Shown: in pieces, positions 24,668-33,483 of the stretch
Layout of the letters: every line of letters begins with the position of its first letter
How positions within the stretch are numbered: position 1 is the stretch's first letter
Assembly: GCA_963674955.2 (NCBI GenBank)
Contig: CAXXKR010000004.1
Location: 1,054,001-1,118,000 of the forward strand
Source: G963674955 sp963674955
GTDB taxonomy: Bacteria > Desulfobacterota > Desulfovibrionia > Desulfovibrionales > Desulfovibrionaceae
Reading direction: 5' to 3'
DNA: 64,000 nucleotides
Position numbers and translations under genes: made by a program
Notes under the pieces: generated by a model
The model's database searches: none
The model's input: the letters and a program-made list of their open reading frames with translations, nothing else
Told to the model about the DNA's origin: nothing

Positions 24668-25258
24668 ATGTCCCAAGCCGCAAAAGCCTATCTGGCGACT
24701 CAGGTCACAACAACGACCCAGGGCGACCTGCTGATCATGCTCTACGACGCGGCCATCAAGTTCCTGAAGCAGGCCATGGTCAAGATGGAGGAAAAGAACT
24801 ACGCCGAAAAGGGCATCCTCATCTCCCGGGCCATCGACATCATTGCTGAGCTGGCCAATTGCCTGAACAAGGAAAAGGGCGGAGACCTGTCCGCCCATCT
24901 GAGCCAGATATATTTCTTTTGCAGCACGCAGCTTGCCAAGGCCAACCTGAAAATGAGCCCGGCCATGCTCCAGGAAGTCATAAATATCCTCAGCGGCCTG
25001 CGCTCGGCCTACGCGCAGATCGTTCCCGGACAGGAAGACGCGGCACCGGCCTCCACAACCGCCGCGCCAAAGGCCCAGCCCAAAAATCCAGTTCAGGAAT
25101 CCACTGTTCCCCAAGGCCCGGCAGCTCCCCTGTATTCGCCGAACATGACCCAGTCAGCCATGCAACCGAGCGCCAAGGAGAAAACGGGACAACCCGTCAC
25201 CACCAAGGCCGGGTTCGACAGGAAAAGGGCCGCCAACGCCTATTCCAGCCTCAAGTAA
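24668..25258 (+). CDS. fliS: Flagellin export chaperone FliS with extended C-terminus
   Basis: FliS binds the flagellin C-terminus and prevents early polymerisation. Residues 1-120 are the four-helix FliS fold (AYLATQVTTTTQGDLLIMLYDAAIKFLKQA). Residues 125-196 are a Pro/Ala/Gln-rich linker ending in GFDRKRAANAYSSLK; this tail is not part of ordinary FliS (about 130 residues) and may contact another flagellar factor (inference). GGAGG precedes the ATG by a few bases. It is co-transcribed with fliD. Confidence 0.92.
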   Translation: MSQAAKAYLATQVTTTTQGDLLIMLYDAAIKFLKQAMVKMEEKNYAEKGILISRAIDIIAELANCLNKEKGGDLSAHLSQIYFFCSTQLAKANLKMSPAMLQEVINILSGLRSAYAQIVPGQEDAAPASTTAAPKAQPKNPVQESTVPQGPAAPLYSPNMTQSAMQPSAKEKTGQPVTTKAGFDRKRAANAYSSLK

Positions 25259-25303
25259 CCGGGGCGCAATTTACTTATCGTCCAGGTTGTGGCACCTTGC
25301 GCC

Positions 25304-26371
25304 ATGCCCATTCGTGTCCTTCACGCCGCCAATTCCCTAGGTCCGGGCGGAACGGAAAAGGTGATGCAGCTTTTCGCCGTGCATCTGGACCGGACTCAAT
25401 TCCAGGCCGCAGTCTACTCTCCAAGGGACGGCGAACGCGGCTCCCTGATCAGAAAAGAAGGCATCCCGACATACATCTCCACCGATCTGCTCAAGGTCGT
25501 GGAGTCATTCAAGCCCCACGTCGTTCACCTGCACAGGGCGGGCTGGCCCGACCCGGAGCTGCTCTCCCCCCTGCGGGGAGCCGGAATACCCGTGGTCGTG
25601 GAAACCAATGTCTTCGGGCGACACGACCCAAGCCCACTTGGAAGAATCATTGACCGCCACCTGTTCGTCTCCAACTTCTGCGCCGACAGATTCGAGCGGG
25701 AAACCGGGATCAAGGCGGAAGCGCCGGAATACGGCGTACTCTACAACCCGGTGGACACCGACTTTTTCGCCCGGATTGCAGGCGACAGAAGAGACTTATC
25801 CCGCCCGGTCGTGGGCAGGATATCCAGGGCGGACCCCGGCAAGTGGTCGCGGCTGGCTTTGGACATTCTCCCAATCCTGGCCAGGGAAGTTCCCGGCTTT
25901 CGCTACCGCGTCATCGGCGCAATCCCCGAAGCACGCGAGTTCGTGATAAATCACGGACTGGAATCATCGGTATCCTTTCTCCCGCCCATACTCACGGACA
26001 ATGAACTGGCGGAGTTCCTCAATTCCATTTCGGTCCTGGCCCATGCCAACGACACAGGGGAATCCTTCGGGCTGGTCATAGCCGAAGCCATGGCCGCGGG
26101 CCTGCCGGTGGTCACGCACCCCTGCCCCGGCCTGAGGGACAACGCCCAGCTGGAACTGGTGGAGCACGGCCGCACCGGTCTTGTGGCCGAGAACGCAACC
26201 GACTACGCGGCAGCGGTGAGGCATCTTCTGGACAACCCGGAAGAGGCCGGGCGCATGGGGCAGGCCGGGAGGGAAAAAGCCCAAAAGCTTTTCCGCGCCC
26301 AGACAATCGCCCGGCAGCTGGAACAAATCTACATTGACCTTCTCAAACTCAAAAAGGCGCAAGTATCCTGA
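25304..26371 (+). CDS. Glycosyltransferase family 4 protein
   Basis: A GT-B type glycosyltransferase of about 355 residues. The N-terminal sugar-acceptor domain begins VLHAANSLGPGGTEKVMQLFA; the C-terminal donor-binding domain has the E-x7-E motif in ESFGLVIAEAMAAGLPVV. The donor is probably a nucleotide sugar. I start at the ATG at 25304, though a GTG five codons earlier is possible and neither has a strong Shine-Dalgarno. It ends in TGATG shared with the next gene. Position directly after fliS suggests flagellin or surface glycosylation, but this is inference. Confidence 0.8.
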   Translation: MPIRVLHAANSLGPGGTEKVMQLFAVHLDRTQFQAAVYSPRDGERGSLIRKEGIPTYISTDLLKVVESFKPHVVHLHRAGWPDPELLSPLRGAGIPVVVETNVFGRHDPSPLGRIIDRHLFVSNFCADRFERETGIKAEAPEYGVLYNPVDTDFFARIAGDRRDLSRPVVGRISRADPGKWSRLALDILPILAREVPGFRYRVIGAIPEAREFVINHGLESSVSFLPPILTDNELAEFLNSISVLAHANDTGESFGLVIAEAMAAGLPVVTHPCPGLRDNAQLELVEHGRTGLVAENATDYAAAVRHLLDNPEEAGRMGQAGREKAQKLFRAQTIARQLEQIYIDLLKLKKAQVS

Positions 26372-27591
26372 TGCAAGACCTTAAATTAATTTTCGATTAT
26401 TCCACCGAAGTTCTCTCCTTTTCCTGGAAAAACAACGAGAAACCGACAACGATTCCACCCCTGTCGGGGAACCAGGAAAGGGCCGTTGAACGCACTCTCA
26501 AAATCTTGGGCAAGAAAAAAGCCGACAACCTCGTGGTCTTCGGTTTGGGTTCAGGCGGCTTCGCCTCCGAGATGCAGGACAGGCTGCCCACGGACACGAA
26601 CATGTTCGTCTGTGAACTGGATACGCAAAAGGCCAAGGCCGTTTATGACGCAGGCCGCCTTTCATGGTGGAGCGGGACATCGTCCCGCCAACTCCTGGCC
26701 GACTCTTCCCCATGGGCGCACCTGCACCTGCTGACCATGCTGGGAGTGGATGCGGGCAATTCCTGCCTGATCCTGAATCCGGAGGCCTCGCCCGAGGAAA
26801 AGGAACAGCTTCAAAACCTGCAACGGATGTTCCATCAAATCAGGATCAAAAACGCATTCAACAGTCCGCTGCTGAGCCATGTGGCCACCCAGCCTCCTTC
26901 CCTTGCCGCGGCAGCCATCCTCAGCCCGGACGAACCGAACCTGGACAGATTTTTCGATCAGTTTCCAGCCTGGCTGGAAGAGCTTGTGATCGTCTGGGAC
27001 AGTCGGGAGATACCGGATGTCGACCTGAGAACTTCCATTCCCGTCCGGCAAATCGCCCGTCCCCTGGGCAATGATTTCGCCGCCCAGCGCAACGCCATGC
27101 TTGAAGCCTGCAAAGCCGACTGGATTATCTACCTGGATGGCGACGAGACCCTGTCCGACGATGTATGGGACCTGTTTCCCGGATTGCTCCTGGCAAAAAT
27201 TTCCGCCTGCTACCTGCCGAGGACAACCTACTTCCCGGACGAGAAGCGGGTAAGGGTGGGGCTGGGACTTTGGCCTGATTTGCAGCTCAGGCTGTTCAAG
27301 AACGCTCCGGGACTGAAATTCGAAAACACCGTGCACGAACGGCTGACCGGAGTGCGGGGAGCGGTGGGACTGCTCCTTGACGGCTCCATCCGCCACTGGA
27401 GCCACCTGGACAAGAAGCCGGAGCAACTGAAGGAAAAGCTGGCCCTGTTCGATCAGGCGGGCAAGGGTTCCATAAGCCACACCCTGAGCAGCGACTATCC
27501 GAACCTGCCTGCGGAATACTTCCCCGACCCCAACAGCATGGCCGGTGTCCTGCGCATCATGGTCCTGCCGGAGAACCCCGCAAAATCCTGA
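26371..27591 (+). CDS. Two-domain protein with a C-terminal GT2-type glycosyltransferase
   Basis: A 406-residue protein. The N-terminal half (about 1-180) has a Rossmann-like VVFGLGSGGFASEMQDRLP and FVCELDTQKAK pattern, reminiscent of the N-terminal part of Maf-type motility-associated factors. The C-terminal half (about 205-360) is a family 2 glycosyltransferase: DFAAQRNAMLEACKADW and IYLDGDETLSDDVW supply the nucleotide-binding acidic residues, and FENTVHERL is typical of the LPS-core type branch. Its start overlaps the stop of the GT4 gene by one base. A role in flagellin glycosylation is suggested by position only. Confidence 0.7.
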   Translation: MQDLKLIFDYSTEVLSFSWKNNEKPTTIPPLSGNQERAVERTLKILGKKKADNLVVFGLGSGGFASEMQDRLPTDTNMFVCELDTQKAKAVYDAGRLSWWSGTSSRQLLADSSPWAHLHLLTMLGVDAGNSCLILNPEASPEEKEQLQNLQRMFHQIRIKNAFNSPLLSHVATQPPSLAAAAILSPDEPNLDRFFDQFPAWLEELVIVWDSREIPDVDLRTSIPVRQIARPLGNDFAAQRNAMLEACKADWIIYLDGDETLSDDVWDLFPGLLLAKISACYLPRTTYFPDEKRVRVGLGLWPDLQLRLFKNAPGLKFENTVHERLTGVRGAVGLLLDGSIRHWSHLDKKPEQLKEKLALFDQAGKGSISHTLSSDYPNLPAEYFPDPNSMAGVLRIMVLPENPAKS

Positions 27592-27672
27592 GCTTGTTGC
27601 GAACCTTTTCCATCTAAAGTATTAGGCAAGTCAACGCCTGACGCGGAACTGAAGGAAAGCAACGAGGACCAT

Positions 27673-28722
27673 ATGCTCATAACCTGCCCAGAATGCAATT
27701 TCACCCGGGATGTCCGGGACGACAAGCTTCCCGAAAGGGCGCAGGTCGCCACCTGCCCCAAATGCAAGCACAAGTTCAAGTTCCGCGACCTTCCGCCCGA
27801 AGCGGATGCGCAACCGGTTAATGATGATCGATCCCAGGAGCGTCCAACGCAAGAACCGCCGACACCGGAACAGGCCACTCAGGAACAACCGGCCCCTGAA
27901 GTATCGGGTGAGAAGACCCAGCGCGAGGAAGATCAGCCGGAATCTCGGCCTGAAGCCGAATCCGCGCCGACGCAGCCCGAACAGGATGCGGAAGCAGAAA
28001 ACGCCGAACAATCGGAAGACCTCTGGGGCAAGCTGGAATCCATGCAGCCCGAGGAAAGCCCCGAACCGGACGAGGATGAAGAGGAAGACCTTTTTTCAGG
28101 CCTGGGCGATGAGCCGGACGTGGAAATACCTGTGCCTTTCGAAGAGTTGCAGGAATACGGATTCTTTCCCGGACTTTTCCAGACCATCAAACGGGCCATG
28201 TTCTCCCCGCGCCTGTTCTTCCAGGTCATGCCCCTGACGGGTTTGGTCAAACCGCTTATTTTCTTCATTCTCATTTCCGAACTGCAGGTCGTGGCCGAAC
28301 TGTTCTGGCAACAGGCCGGACTCCGGCCCCTGATGCCGCCCCTGCCCGGTTACGCCCCCGGAGACCCGACTGTTTCCGGAGGGATAGACTTCGTGTCCAT
28401 CGTGCTGCAACCCCTGATCCTCGCGCCGATACTCTTCCTTGGAGCGGGCATCAACCACCTCTTTCTGGCTCTCACGGGAGCGGCCAACCGGGGATACGAG
28501 GCCACGTTCAGGGCCCTGGCCTATTCCAGCGCCCCCTTCGTGCTTTCTCTGCTACCCGTGATCGGCCCGCTGGGCGGATGGGCCTGGAGCACCGTGATCA
28601 CGGTCATCGCCTTCAGGTACGTGCACAGAACCACATATACCAGAGTCATCGGCGCCCTGCTGATACCTCTGGTCATGACCGGCGTCCTGGTCTTTTACTG
28701 GCTTCAGAATAATCCCATGTAG
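27673..28722 (+). CDS. Zinc-ribbon protein with Yip1-type membrane domain
   Basis: A 349-residue fusion-like protein. Residues 1-38 form an MJ0042-type zinc ribbon with C5-x2-C8 and C28-x2-C31. A long acidic Pro/Glu/Gln-rich linker follows (about 40-155). From about 180 on there are five or so transmembrane segments resembling the bacterial Yip1 domain (FFPGLFQTIKRAMFSPRLFF, then LVKPLIFFILISELQ). The ribbon and linker should be cytoplasmic. The function is unknown. The OmpA-type lipoprotein gene follows after 118 bases on the same strand. Confidence 0.75.
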   Translation: MLITCPECNFTRDVRDDKLPERAQVATCPKCKHKFKFRDLPPEADAQPVNDDRSQERPTQEPPTPEQATQEQPAPEVSGEKTQREEDQPESRPEAESAPTQPEQDAEAENAEQSEDLWGKLESMQPEESPEPDEDEEEDLFSGLGDEPDVEIPVPFEELQEYGFFPGLFQTIKRAMFSPRLFFQVMPLTGLVKPLIFFILISELQVVAELFWQQAGLRPLMPPLPGYAPGDPTVSGGIDFVSIVLQPLILAPILFLGAGINHLFLALTGAANRGYEATFRALAYSSAPFVLSLLPVIGPLGGWAWSTVITVIAFRYVHRTTYTRVIGALLIPLVMTGVLVFYWLQNNPM

Positions 28723-28840
28723 CAAGCTCGGCCATGGGCGCAAGCCGTCACGAGAGGTACGCATCTTGCTTACAAACATGCGTAACAGCCGGGTCCGTCA
28801 CTTGCTTGGCGGCCCCGCGAACCTCAACCGCCGACGAGCC

Positions 28841-29938
28841 ATGAAAAAAATCATCATAGCCATCCTGCTTCTGGTCTTGGGCGCGTGTGGGAACATTGAC
28901 CCGCACCTTACACAGCAACCCAAGCTGTATGTCGACGCGCCCCTGGATCTCTCGGAACTGGCCATATACGTGCAGCCCAAGACGCGGCAATATCGGCCGG
29001 TAAAGGCCATGTTCTATCCCTTCTGGGTGGCCCAAAAGAGCCAATATCCGGTTGTGCTGGGACGCCAATTCGGAAAAATATTTCACCAGACCTGGGCCGC
29101 CGAAGAACTTTTCCCGGTGCTGCTCTTCGACGAGGATGTGGAGTACAAAGGCTATGAACGCGCCGTGGCCGTGGCCCGCAACCGGGGCATGGACGTGGTC
29201 ATCGTGGGCACGGTTCCCCACTTTCTCGACGGCGGGACAAGGGGCGATTCGGCCATATCCATTCAGCTCAAGATTTACGACGCCTACCGGGGACAGCTCA
29301 TCTGCTCCATGGAGCAGGCGGGACGCATAGAGGCCAAGCTGGCCAAGGACTGGATTCTCTGGTCGGAACGCACGAGACTGCCGGAGAATCCGCTGCCGGC
29401 GCTCATCGGGGCAATCGCCAGGGACATGGCCATTCCCCTGCGCTCATGGCTGCCGCCCATAGGCTCGGACCTGCGCTTCGTGAGCACCTCCGAGGAAATC
29501 GTCCAGGAACTGACCAAGGAACCGACAAAACCCGAACCGCAACCGGGCACGGGCATGGAATACCGACTTTCCGAAACCATGAACCCAAACATGCCCGGCG
29601 TGAATCTCAAGATCGAGTTCGACGTGGACAAGAGCACCATTCGCACCACTTCATATCCGCTGCTCGACGAACTGGGCAGGGCGCTGAACAGCCCGGCCCT
29701 CAAGGGCAAGAAGGTCTCCATCAGCGGCCATACCGACTCGGACGCCTCGGACGACTACAACATGAACCTTTCCCACGAGCGGGCCTTTGCCGTGAAAAAA
29801 TATCTGGTCACCAAGCTGGGCATTCCGGCGGACCTCATTTCCGCAAGGGGATACGGCGAGACGCGGCCCCTGGCCCCCAACAGCACGGACGCCAACAAGC
29901 AACTCAACAGGCGAGTGGAAGTCCGGCTGATGGAATAA
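28841..29938 (+). CDS. OmpA family lipoprotein
   Basis: A 365-residue outer-membrane lipoprotein. The start at 28841 gives a lipoprotein signal peptide with lipobox L13-G14-A15-C16. The middle region (about 30-200) is a unique domain with VVIVGTVPHFLDGG. The C-terminal OmpA domain (about 245-365, KIEFDVDKSTI, ISGHTDSDASDDYNMNLS, SARGYGETRPLAPN, NRRVEV) binds peptidoglycan. The longer reading from 28766 would bury the signal peptide. It ends before a strong terminator. It probably tethers the outer membrane to the wall. Confidence 0.85.
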   Translation: MKKIIIAILLLVLGACGNIDPHLTQQPKLYVDAPLDLSELAIYVQPKTRQYRPVKAMFYPFWVAQKSQYPVVLGRQFGKIFHQTWAAEELFPVLLFDEDVEYKGYERAVAVARNRGMDVVIVGTVPHFLDGGTRGDSAISIQLKIYDAYRGQLICSMEQAGRIEAKLAKDWILWSERTRLPENPLPALIGAIARDMAIPLRSWLPPIGSDLRFVSTSEEIVQELTKEPTKPEPQPGTGMEYRLSETMNPNMPGVNLKIEFDVDKSTIRTTSYPLLDELGRALNSPALKGKKVSISGHTDSDASDDYNMNLSHERAFAVKKYLVTKLGIPADLISARGYGETRPLAPNSTDANKQLNRRVEVRLME

Positions 29939-29976
29939 GAACCACCGGCATCCGGTCACAAAATCTGAATCACACA

Positions 29977-29999
29977 GGGGGCGCCACGCCCCCTTTTTT
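29977..29999 (+). terminator. Rho-independent terminator after the OmpA lipoprotein gene
   Basis: GGGGGCG, loop CCA, CGCCCCC, then six T. It lies 38 bases after the stop and separates this gene from the heme operon. Confidence 0.9.
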
Positions 30000-30159
30000 C
30001 GGCTTTTCCCTGTAAACCTTTTGTGGTACCTCTGACCCACACCCGAAAACGGCGGGCGGCATACATGTTGTCAACCGAACCGCCACCGGGCCGACAGCAA
30101 CCGCAACAGACCCGGCTGAAAACCATAATCCGGGACAATACGATCTGAGAGGTTCTTTA

Positions 30160-31344
30160 ATGATAGGCATTTCCAAACTTTACTGCGGCGCCGTGGAAAC
30201 TTCCGACGCCCTTCGCTACGGACGCGAGTCCGGCAAGCTTCCCTCGCATCTGCTCCAATTCTCCAAGGACAAGAAACCGGTCGTGGTCTGGAACATGACC
30301 CAGCGCTGCAACCTGAAGTGCGTGCACTGCTACGCCCAGGCCGTGGAACCAGACGGTCAGGACGACATATCCACGGATCAGGCCAAGACCATGATCAAGG
30401 ATCTGGCCCAGTTCGGCGCTCCGGTGATGCTCTTTTCCGGCGGCGAACCACTGGTGCGCCAGGATTTGGTGGAACTGGCCCACTATGCCGTGGGACAGGG
30501 CATGCGCGCCGTCATCTCCACCAACGGCACCCTGATAACCAAGGAAAAGGCCAGGGAACTCAAGGAAGTGGGCCTCTCCTACGTGGGCATCTCCCTTGAC
30601 GGCGGCGAAGAGATTCACGACAAGTTCAGGGGCGTTCCCGGTTCCTTCAAGAAGGCCTTGCAGGGCGTGGAGAACTGTCAGGCCGAAGGACTCAAGGTCG
30701 GCCTGCGCTTCACCATCAACAAGCGCAACGCGCCCGAAATTCCCACCCTGTTCAAGATCATCAGGGAAATGGAAGTCCCGCGCATCTGTTTTTACCATCT
30801 GGTCTACTCCGGACGCGGCTCCGAGCTGATCAAGGAAGACCTGGACCATCAGGAAACCCGCAAGGTCCTGGACCTGATCATGGACGAGACCAAGGCCCTG
30901 TTCGACGCGGGCATGCCCAAGGAAGTCCTGACCGTGGACAACCACGCGGACGGTCCCTACGTCTACCTGCGCCTGAAAAAGGAAGACCCCGCACGCGCCA
31001 AGGAAGTCATGGAGCTGTTGCAGTTCAACGAAGGCAACAACTCCGGACGCGGCATCGGCTGCATCTCCTGGGACGGCAAGGTCCACGCCGACCAGTTCTG
31101 GCGCAACCACACCTTCGGCAATGTTCTGGAACGGCCCTTTTCCGAAATCTGGACCGACCCCAAGATCGAACTGCTGCACAAGCTGAAAGACAAGAAGCCC
31201 CATGTGGGCGGTCGTTGCGCGGACTGCAGATACCTGAACATCTGCGCCGGCAACTTCAGGGCCAGGGCCGAAGCCTATTACGGCGACATCTGGGCACAGG
31301 ACCCGGCCTGTTTCCTCACTGACGAGGAAATTAAAAAGGATTAG
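30160..31344 (+). CDS. ahbC: 12,18-didecarboxysiroheme deacetylase (AhbC)
   Basis: A radical SAM enzyme of the alternative, siroheme-dependent heme pathway. AhbC removes the acetate side chains of didecarboxysiroheme to give Fe-coproporphyrin III. The cluster motif is C50-x3-C54-x2-C57 (CNLKCVHC), with FSGGEPLVR next. The C-terminus has a SPASM/Twitch-like cysteine set (GRCADCRYLNICAGN), expected to hold an auxiliary Fe-S cluster. Length 394 is normal. It is first in an operon with hemB, ahbD and ahbB, which supports this specific function over other SPASM proteins. Confidence 0.93.
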   Translation: MIGISKLYCGAVETSDALRYGRESGKLPSHLLQFSKDKKPVVVWNMTQRCNLKCVHCYAQAVEPDGQDDISTDQAKTMIKDLAQFGAPVMLFSGGEPLVRQDLVELAHYAVGQGMRAVISTNGTLITKEKARELKEVGLSYVGISLDGGEEIHDKFRGVPGSFKKALQGVENCQAEGLKVGLRFTINKRNAPEIPTLFKIIREMEVPRICFYHLVYSGRGSELIKEDLDHQETRKVLDLIMDETKALFDAGMPKEVLTVDNHADGPYVYLRLKKEDPARAKEVMELLQFNEGNNSGRGIGCISWDGKVHADQFWRNHTFGNVLERPFSEIWTDPKIELLHKLKDKKPHVGGRCADCRYLNICAGNFRARAEAYYGDIWAQDPACFLTDEEIKKD

Positions 31345-31357
31345 CCCGGAGGGATAT

Positions 31358-32344
31358 ATGTCCGACCTGTCTTTTCACAGAGGGAGAAGGCTGAGGGGCA
31401 CGGCGGCCCTGCGCGAACTGATCAGGGAAACCGAGGTCAGGCCGCAGGATTTGATCATGCCTTATTTCGTGGCCGAAACCGGCGGCAGGGATTTCAAGAA
31501 TCCCATCAAGTCCATGCCCGGACAGTTCCAGTTGGGACTGAACGAACTGGAAAAGACCGTGGCCAAGGCCGTGGACAGAGGACTGAGAAGCGCGCTTCTT
31601 TTCGGCATCCCCAAGGAAAAGGACGAGGTGGGCAGCCAGGCCTATGCCGACGACGGCATTGTCCAGGAGGCCGTGCGACTGCTAAAGGACCGCTGGCCGG
31701 ACCTTGTGCTGGTCACCGATGTCTGCCTTTGCGAATTCACCTCCCATTCCCATTGCGGGCTGCTGAGCAAGGACGGCGAGATACTCAACGACCCGACCCT
31801 GGAACTGCTGGCCCAAACGGCCATTTCCCACGTCAGGGCCGGGGCCGACATCGTGGCCCCCTCGGACATGATGGACGGCAGGGTCGGAGCCATCAGGGCC
31901 GCGTTGGACGACGAGGGGTTCGTGAACACGCCCATCATGTCCTATGCCGTGAAATACGCCTCCTCGTTTTACGGCCCGTTCAGGGACGCGGCGGAAAACA
32001 CCCCCAAACAGGGCGACCGCAAATCCTACCAGATGGACCCGGGCAATTTCCGCGAGGCCATGCGCGAGGCGCAGGCCGACGTGGACGAGGGCGCGGACAT
32101 ACTCATGGTCAAGCCCGCCCTGCCCTATCTGGACATCCTGCGCATGGTGCGCGACTCCTTCGACCTGCCTTTGGCCGCCTATCAGGTCAGCGGCGAGTAC
32201 AGCCTGATCAAGGCCGCATCAGCCAACGGCTGGGTGGACGAAAAGAATCTGGTCCTTGAATCCCTGACCTCCATCAAGAGGGCCGGGGCGGACCTGATCC
32301 TCACCTACTTTGCTGAAGACGTACTGAAAATGTTGGGAAAATAG
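31358..32344 (+). CDS. hemB: Delta-aminolevulinic acid dehydratase (porphobilinogen synthase)
   Basis: Joins two 5-aminolevulinates to porphobilinogen, an early step shared by siroheme, heme and cobalamin synthesis. It is 328 residues long. Zinc-site cysteines C123, C125 and C133 (DVCLCEFTSHSHCG) mark it as a zinc-type enzyme. The two active-site lysines are K199 (MSYAVKYASSFYG) and K252 (MVKPALPYLD). GGAGG before the ATG sets the start. It sits between ahbC and ahbD. Confidence 0.96.
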   Translation: MSDLSFHRGRRLRGTAALRELIRETEVRPQDLIMPYFVAETGGRDFKNPIKSMPGQFQLGLNELEKTVAKAVDRGLRSALLFGIPKEKDEVGSQAYADDGIVQEAVRLLKDRWPDLVLVTDVCLCEFTSHSHCGLLSKDGEILNDPTLELLAQTAISHVRAGADIVAPSDMMDGRVGAIRAALDDEGFVNTPIMSYAVKYASSFYGPFRDAAENTPKQGDRKSYQMDPGNFREAMREAQADVDEGADILMVKPALPYLDILRMVRDSFDLPLAAYQVSGEYSLIKAASANGWVDEKNLVLESLTSIKRAGADLILTYFAEDVLKMLGK

Positions 32345-32348
32345 AAAT

Positions 32349-33467
32349 ATGCATCCACACCAAAAAGGACATCCCGGCGACCACCCAGGTGGGCATCCGG
32401 GCGCGAAAAGCAAGGACGGCGTGCCTCCCCTGAGGCTCATCGCCTGGGAGGTAACCCGCTCCTGCAACCTGGCCTGCAAGCACTGCCGGGCCGAGGCGCA
32501 CCCCGAGCCCTATCCCGGCGAATTGAGCACCGAGGAAGCCAAGGCGCTAATCGACACCTTCCCGGAAGCGGGCAACCCGATCATCATCTTCACGGGCGGT
32601 GAACCTTTCCTGCGCCACGACATCTTCGAACTGATCCCCTACGCCAAGTCCAAGGGATTGCGTTGCGTCATGGCCCCCAACGGCACCCTGCTCACCGAGG
32701 AAAACGCGGTGCGCATCAAGGAGTTGGGAATCGAGCGCTGCTCCATTTCCATCGACGCGCCGGACAAGGCGAACCACGACGAATTCAGGGGAGTTCAGGG
32801 CGCTTTCGAGGCCTCCATGCGCGGAATCGAATATCTGAAAAAAGCGGGCATGGAATTCCAGATCAACACCACCGTGACCCGCAACAACCTATCCATGTTC
32901 AAGGACATTTTCAACCTAGCCAGGGATATCGGGGCCGCGGCCTGGCACATCTTTTTGCTGGTGCCCACGGGCCGGGCCGCCGACCTGGGAGCAGAAGTCA
33001 TCTCGGCCCAGGAATACGAGAACGTGCTCAACTGGTTCTACGACTTCAGAAAAACCACGGACATGCAACTCAAGGCCACCTGCGCGCCCCACTACCACCG
33101 CATCCTCAGGCAGCGCGCCAAGGAAGAGGGAATTCCAGTGAATTTCGAAACCTTCGGCCTGGACGCCGTCAGCCGAGGCTGCCTGGGCGGCGTGGGCTTC
33201 TGTTTCATCTCCCATACCGGGCAGGTCCAGCCCTGCGGCTACCTGGAGCTTGATTGCGGAAACGTGCGCAAGACACCCTTCCCGGAAATATGGGCCAAGT
33301 CGCCCCAATTCCTGAACCTGCGCAACCCCAAGGTCTACGACGGCAAGTGCGGGGTCTGCGAATATGAGAAGGTCTGCGGAGGCTGCCGGGCCAGGGCCCA
33401 GACCATGAACGGCAGCTACCTGGCCGAGGAGCCGCTCTGCTCCTACACGCCCATGAAACTCAGATAG
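32349..33467 (+). CDS. ahbD: Heme synthase AhbD (Fe-coproporphyrin III oxidative decarboxylase)
   Basis: The last enzyme of the siroheme route: a radical SAM protein that converts two propionates of Fe-coproporphyrin III to vinyls, giving heme b. The radical SAM motif is C39-x3-C43-x2-C46 (CNLACKHC), followed by FTGGEPFLR. The C-terminal SPASM cysteines (GKCGVCEYEKVCGGCRARA) hold an auxiliary cluster. The first 20 residues are a His/Pro/Gly-rich extension with five His (MHPHQKGHPGDHPGGHPG). It starts four bases after hemB and is 17 bases before the decarboxylase gene. Confidence 0.93.
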   Translation: MHPHQKGHPGDHPGGHPGAKSKDGVPPLRLIAWEVTRSCNLACKHCRAEAHPEPYPGELSTEEAKALIDTFPEAGNPIIIFTGGEPFLRHDIFELIPYAKSKGLRCVMAPNGTLLTEENAVRIKELGIERCSISIDAPDKANHDEFRGVQGAFEASMRGIEYLKKAGMEFQINTTVTRNNLSMFKDIFNLARDIGAAAWHIFLLVPTGRAADLGAEVISAQEYENVLNWFYDFRKTTDMQLKATCAPHYHRILRQRAKEEGIPVNFETFGLDAVSRGCLGGVGFCFISHTGQVQPCGYLELDCGNVRKTPFPEIWAKSPQFLNLRNPKVYDGKCGVCEYEKVCGGCRARAQTMNGSYLAEEPLCSYTPMKLR

Positions 33468-33483
33468 CAAGGTCCGGTGCAAG

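Noticed and set aside
30000..30159. A promoter of the ahb operon
   Set aside because: CATAAT at 30124 has no acceptable -35, and TTGTCA at 30069 has no -10 at the right distance. A promoter must exist but I cannot point to it.
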